From: Fidelibacterota bacterium
Lineage (GTDB): Bacteria > Marinisomatota > Marinisomatia > Marinisomatales > S15-B10
Reading direction: 5' to 3'
Length of the DNA: 53,181 bases
Assembly: GCA_002715465.1 (NCBI GenBank)
Contig: PAYY01000027.1
Span: forward strand, 1 to 53,181
Below the pieces are notes generated by a model. The model ran no database searches. It was given only the letters and a program-made list of their open reading frames with translations, and was not told the DNA's origin. Numbering within the stretch: the stretch's first letter is position 1; each line of letters starts with the position of its first letter. The position numbers and the translations under genes are program-made. This document shows positions 49,631-53,181 of the stretch, piece by piece.

Positions 49631-51022
49631 ATGGTAACCGCCATACTTTACTTGATTGTCTACTTTGGAGGATTAATCAAGGCAATGATGGGTAAGCCTG
49701 TATGGGGTTTGTACATCTACTTTTTCTCGTTTTACTTCCATGCTCCCACTATGTGGTGGGGTCAATCGCTGCCGAGTTTACGATGGTCTCTAATTGCGGC
49801 GATAATCACGATGGCCACCTTGTTTATATACCCACCCAAGCGAGGTCTTAGATTTTTCCATTATCGCGAAAACTACTTCCTAGCAGCATTTGCCTTGCTG
49901 GTATTAGCCCAGCTAACTTGGGTAAGAGTGCCAGCGCTTCACATGGAATACGTAATTCTCATCGTGAAATTCATAATCTTAATTTTCCTCATCCAAAACA
50001 TTCTGGTTTCGGCAAAAGAAATTAAAGGGTTTGTTTGGGCCAATATATTCGGGTGTGCTTATTTCGCCTATTACGCCATGAGTATGCACAGCGGGGGGCG
50101 CATGGAAAACTATGGTGTGGGTTCAGGATGGGATTCTAACCTCGCCGGACAACACTTTGCCGCAATGATTATCTTGGGTGGTTATTTATTGCTAGAAAAG
50201 CTCAATAAGACACATGCGCTTGTCGCTGCCGGCATTGGTGTGATCATGATGGGGCTATTTATGACTGAAAGTAGAAGTGCAATCATTGCCGTTGGCGGAA
50301 CCGGCGTTATTGCAGCATTCTTTGTCCCTCAAGGGAAGCGGAAAAAGCTCGCCATGTTTGGGGTCCTTGCCATCGTTGCTGGTGCATCCCTCATGGGACC
50401 ACAGATTATTGAACGCTTTCAGGGTATGCAAAAAGACGAGCTTGGTGAGGTCGAAGATAAAAGTGCTGAGTCACGTTTCGTTATCATCCGCGCGCAAATA
50501 GAAATGTGGAAAGCTAGCCCAATCATCGGTCATGGCCACCGAGGAACATTGATACTGTCGCCAAATTATATTGATGAAGAATATCAAACTGGTGGTGTGC
50601 GAGCCTCTCATAACGTCCTGATGGCATTTCTTGTCGATCATGGACTTATTGGTGCCACTCTATATTTCGGCACCATATTCAGCTGCTGGCTTCGATTGCT
50701 GGGATACAAGTATAAAACCAAGCCAGAAGAGCAAACAGAATACCAGAAACTCTTATCCACTATGTTGGTTGGAGCATCACTCGCACTACTCGCCTTCATG
50801 TTATGTGGAATGGGATCGAATAATAAGAAGTTAGAGGCCGACATTTGGCTAATTGCCTTCATACCTCTTTTATCACAGGAAATCAGACGCATTAAGAATG
50901 GTGGAAATCCGTCAGATCCAGACGACAATAAAAATGATTCCCTAAGCGACGATTTACCATTAAATCATATAGAAGAAGATATTCCTGATGCGCCAAAAAT
51001 AAACATTCCAATAAGAATGTAG
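49631..51022 (+). CDS. O-antigen ligase/polymerase family membrane protein
   Basis: 463 residues, ten or more membrane segments. The N-terminus (GKPVWGLYIYFFSFYFHAP, WWGQSLPSLRWSLIAAII) resembles the exosortase A-associated O-glycosylation ligase group; a central periplasmic loop with MWKASPIIGHGHRGTLI and VRASHNVLMAFLVDHGLIG is typical of the Wzy/WaaL superfamily (R ... H-N-x-x-L/M). It joins glycans in the periplasm. The soluble acidic tail is unrecognised. Two PEP-CTERM-like proteins in the window could be linked. Confidence 0.8.
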   Translation: MVTAILYLIVYFGGLIKAMMGKPVWGLYIYFFSFYFHAPTMWWGQSLPSLRWSLIAAIITMATLFIYPPKRGLRFFHYRENYFLAAFALLVLAQLTWVRVPALHMEYVILIVKFIILIFLIQNILVSAKEIKGFVWANIFGCAYFAYYAMSMHSGGRMENYGVGSGWDSNLAGQHFAAMIILGGYLLLEKLNKTHALVAAGIGVIMMGLFMTESRSAIIAVGGTGVIAAFFVPQGKRKKLAMFGVLAIVAGASLMGPQIIERFQGMQKDELGEVEDKSAESRFVIIRAQIEMWKASPIIGHGHRGTLILSPNYIDEEYQTGGVRASHNVLMAFLVDHGLIGATLYFGTIFSCWLRLLGYKYKTKPEEQTEYQKLLSTMLVGASLALLAFMLCGMGSNNKKLEADIWLIAFIPLLSQEIRRIKNGGNPSDPDDNKNDSLSDDLPLNHIEEDIPDAPKINIPIRM

Positions 51023-51033
51023 GACATATAACA

Positions 51034-51051
51034 ATAAACATTTATATTGTT
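51034..51051 (+). promoter_or_regulatory. degenerate dyad upstream of 51103
   Basis: ATAAACA-TTTA-TATTGTT, with TTGTTT at offset 13. A weaker member of the dyad set. Confidence 0.45.
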
Positions 51052-51102
51052 TATCTTGTTTGATAGGATTAACTGACAAGATAAGATAAATAGGAAAGTT
51101 TA

Positions 51103-51324
51103 ATGTTTGTAGCGCATTTCAACGAATCACCACAACGCATCTTAATTGAGCTGAACGAGAACGAGCAACCAACAGGAAAAGTTCATGCGTTCTGCTCTAT
51201 TGAGTGCTTAAACAAACAAAGTCACACATTTAGTGGCGCTTACCGCCAGGCCAGATCTGCCAAAGGTATCCCTACAGAGCAATGTGACACATGTAACCCT
51301 GCCGAAATGCGAAAAGCAGGTTAG
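51103..51324 (+). CDS. 73-residue Cys-pair protein
   Basis: Starts MFVAHFNESPQRILIELNEN. Two Cys pairs, HAFCSIECLNK and QCDTCNPAEM, suggest a small zinc-binding protein; its order (C-x3-C ... C-x2-C) suits a zinc ribbon. Followed 36 bases later by another Cys-rich protein. Function unknown. Confidence 0.6.
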   Translation: MFVAHFNESPQRILIELNENEQPTGKVHAFCSIECLNKQSHTFSGAYRQARSAKGIPTEQCDTCNPAEMRKAG

Positions 51325-51360
51325 TATCAATATATAAAATGGATTTTAAGGATACTGAAT

Positions 51361-52602
51361 ATGGATATTCAAAACGGCATTACAACGGAGTTTCTTGATG
51401 AAACTCAAATCAACTTTCTAAATGAACATTTCAATAAGAAGTTCCCAGATATTGATGCCAAGATAACGGTCAACCTTAATCGCAAAGACTACGAAGACGA
51501 AACCAATCTTGAATGTGTCATGCGTTATGTGTTGACCTACAACCACCCTATTTCACCAGAAGATGAGACGTGGTTCTTTATTGAGCAGGACGGCGATAAA
51601 ATGGATGTCTTCAGCGGCATCGAGTCCGTCATCAATAAATACATTATTCAAACAAAAACGTGTGATCACGAATTTGACCGTCCAAAGGATGAGTATGGCT
51701 CTACATACCCAGACGGACGAAGTGTGTGCACAAAGTGTGAACTTGCACTTAAAAATCATCTACCTCGAATCCCTAACAAACATGTCATCAAGATGTCTTC
51801 ACATTCGAAAGGGGTAGTCTCCCAGTTCGATTGGGGTAAAACCTACATTCAAGGGGGAGACTCCGGTATCGTGTTTTCCAAAAAAGGCAGCTATCAAACT
51901 GCTTTTATGGAGGCGTTCCCAAAAATCCATGGTATGGGCACTTTCATTCGCGGTGAAGGGGATGGTATCCAGGCTGCTGAACAGCAGTGTTGGGAGATTT
52001 ACCAGCGGATGCTTAATTGCAAGGGGCATGAATGGGACCGGCATGTGCACGGCGAGCTTCGTGAAGACGGCTATGCACAATGCAAGCATTGCAAAATGTG
52101 CACAAGCGACGCTCTTGAACCTTTGACCACATGTTCTGTTTGCGATAAACCAACAAAAAAGACTTTCGGTGATGGACACATTTGTCACACTCACTATTTT
52201 GAGTTGCCAGAAGAAGACAGGATCCGTGAACACATCAAAATGATGCAGGATAGTAGTTTTAGCACCAATGAGGCTAAAGAAACCTTCGACTATAAGTTCG
52301 TATCGCGAGCTCAGAAGCGTTTATTTCACGAGCTTGGCGAGGATGAGTATTTAGAGCACAAAAGACGACTTCGACAGATAATTGTGTTCATAAAACACAA
52401 TTTCTATGCCCTTGTTTTAGGTAGCTCCCCTCTTCGTCGCAGAGAAAGCTTCACAGAAGAAGAAAATCGATTGATGGATGAATGTCACGACCGAATAATT
52501 GAACACATCGGCTTAATACTCGACCACATTAAGAGTGATGGTCCATCCAGGCTCACTTGCAAACACTTCATAGCTAAAGAATACTGGACGAGTGAAGAGT
52601 AA
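51361..52602 (+). CDS. 413-residue Cys-rich protein of unknown function
   Basis: Start after TTAAGGATACTGAAT. Three candidate zinc sites: TCDHEFDRPKDEYG with SVCTKCELALK (residues about 100-135), LNCKGHEWDRH with AQCKHCKMC, and TCSVCDKPTKKTF with GHICHTHYFE. The C-terminal third is helical and charged. No catalytic motif recognised. Likely operon with 51103; a terminator follows. Confidence 0.65.
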   Translation: MDIQNGITTEFLDETQINFLNEHFNKKFPDIDAKITVNLNRKDYEDETNLECVMRYVLTYNHPISPEDETWFFIEQDGDKMDVFSGIESVINKYIIQTKTCDHEFDRPKDEYGSTYPDGRSVCTKCELALKNHLPRIPNKHVIKMSSHSKGVVSQFDWGKTYIQGGDSGIVFSKKGSYQTAFMEAFPKIHGMGTFIRGEGDGIQAAEQQCWEIYQRMLNCKGHEWDRHVHGELREDGYAQCKHCKMCTSDALEPLTTCSVCDKPTKKTFGDGHICHTHYFELPEEDRIREHIKMMQDSSFSTNEAKETFDYKFVSRAQKRLFHELGEDEYLEHKRRLRQIIVFIKHNFYALVLGSSPLRRRESFTEEENRLMDECHDRIIEHIGLILDHIKSDGPSRLTCKHFIAKEYWTSEE

Positions 52603-52614
52603 GATACACCCTGT

Positions 52615-52642
52615 AAAGCGGCGATAATGATCGCCGCTTTTT
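52615..52642 (+). terminator. rho-independent terminator
   Basis: AAGCGGCGA-TAATGA-TCGCCGCTTTTT, after the 413-residue gene. Confidence 0.88.
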
Positions 52643-52750
52643 ACTTACCACGATCAATCTTGCCATAAATTCTACTGATGCACTGTTGCATTTTCTCGAT
52701 GTCTTGATAATATATCCCCGCTATAAGTTGATTAGTCAAGGAATGACGAC

Positions 52751-53041
52751 ATGGCCACAGGAACGTGGGAAAAACTTAGAATGCTTGTATCCAAGCAGTT
52801 CTCAATACATCAAAGACATATCAAACCTGATACTAACATCTATGCCGACCTCGGCGCCGATGAACTCGACATTCTCAACTTATCAATAAGAGTTGAGGAA
52901 ACTTTTAATATTCACATCCCAAATGAAAAATTAGCTACTCTTCGGGGCCGTGCTGAAGGCATCGTCGCGCTTATCGCAATGCTATCTTGCGAACAACGCC
53001 CTGCAAGGACGCTTGGGACTTTAAACTCACAAGGAAAGTAA
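52751..53041 (+). CDS. acyl-carrier-protein-like protein lacking the Ser attachment site
   Basis: 96 residues in the ACP fold: KPDTNIYADLGADELDILN, then IRVEETFNIHIPNEKLATLR. In true ACP the helix-II motif is D-S-L, the Ser carrying phosphopantetheine; here the codons read GAT GAA CTC (D-E-L). It cannot be pantetheinylated there, so it may be a structural or regulatory ACP mimic. Followed 1 base later by another gene in the same direction. Confidence 0.75.
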   Translation: MATGTWEKLRMLVSKQFSIHQRHIKPDTNIYADLGADELDILNLSIRVEETFNIHIPNEKLATLRGRAEGIVALIAMLSCEQRPARTLGTLNSQGK

Positions 53042-53042
53042 T

Positions 53043-53181
53043 ATGGCTGTCTCTATAGCTGAATTAAATTTACGTTACCAGAATTTTTGCAACAACCATG
53101 GTTTGGACTCAAGCCTTTGTGCCGACGAGCAGATTGGCTTAAGTGCAGGACAGCAAGCTTGGATTGAACGACACGTCATTA
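53043..53181 (+). CDS. partial gene, unknown function
   Basis: Starts with ATG after AAGGAAAGTAAT, overlapping the end of the ACP-like gene's operon; 46 codons are visible (MAVSIAELNLRYQNFCNNHG ... AWIERHVI) before the window ends. No family recognised. Confidence 0.6.
   Translation, partial: MAVSIAELNLRYQNFCNNHGLDSSLCADEQIGLSAGQQAWIERHVI

Overview
The window looks like part of a large accessory replicon or integrated element (megaplasmid, chromid or jumbo-phage-like) of a proteobacterium, most likely a marine gammaproteobacterium. Evidence: moderate to low GC, sigma70-type promoters, strong Shine-Dalgarno sites, proteobacterial accessory proteins (SecB, DksA, DsbB, TolA-like, glutaredoxin) and two dense tRNA arrays. 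I see no phage structural genes, integrase or replication initiator, so the type of replicon is unresolved.

Layout. (1) 1-4.3 kb: a minus-strand tRNA array (Met, Lys, two Ala, two Gln, two Asp, Asn, a class II Asn-anticodon tRNA, Val, two Pro, an initiator-like tRNA, two Glu, two more Lys, Ile). It is interleaved with hairpin-rich noncoding DNA, two tRNA-like domains with long inserts, and several tiny genes. (2) 4.4-16.1 kb: mixed cargo: two small paired genes, a BAX-inhibitor-1 membrane protein, an 869-residue Cys-motif protein, a CPA2/Kef-type antiporter, two exported proteins with PEP-CTERM-like tails, VanZ-like, DsbB, DksA-like, glutaredoxin, a YpsA-type SLOG protein and an Rmf/CrpP-like protein. 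(3) 16.2-33.4 kb: four tandem minus-strand paralogs encoding secreted proteins of 858 to 2441 residues. They are built from roughly 88-residue thrombospondin-1-like repeats between a conserved N-terminus and divergent C-terminal tips; one copy is frameshifted. (4) 33.6-36.5 kb: a PPP-type phosphatase and small membrane or soluble proteins. (5) 36.5-37.8 kb: a second minus-strand tRNA array (three Phe, two Tyr, two Trp, Cys) led by an XRE-family gene. (6) 38.2-53.2 kb: SSB, a papain-like protein, tandem Cro-like HTH proteins, a sulfotransferase, a UvrD-like helicase, a PcfJ-like protein, SecB, a TolA-like protein, an O-antigen-ligase-type protein and an acyl-carrier-like protein.

Two themes tie the window together. 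First, a dyad close to AACAACA-N4-TGTTGTT recurs in at least eleven promoter regions. It lies either in the spacer of a good sigma70 promoter or at one fixed offset from the -35 box, so it looks like the operator of an element-wide regulon. Second, the giant exported proteins carry two cysteines per repeat, and the same element carries SecB, DsbB and glutaredoxin, which could form an export and oxidative-folding kit for them. The dyads, repeats and motifs are read directly from sequence; the regulon and export-kit roles are inference.
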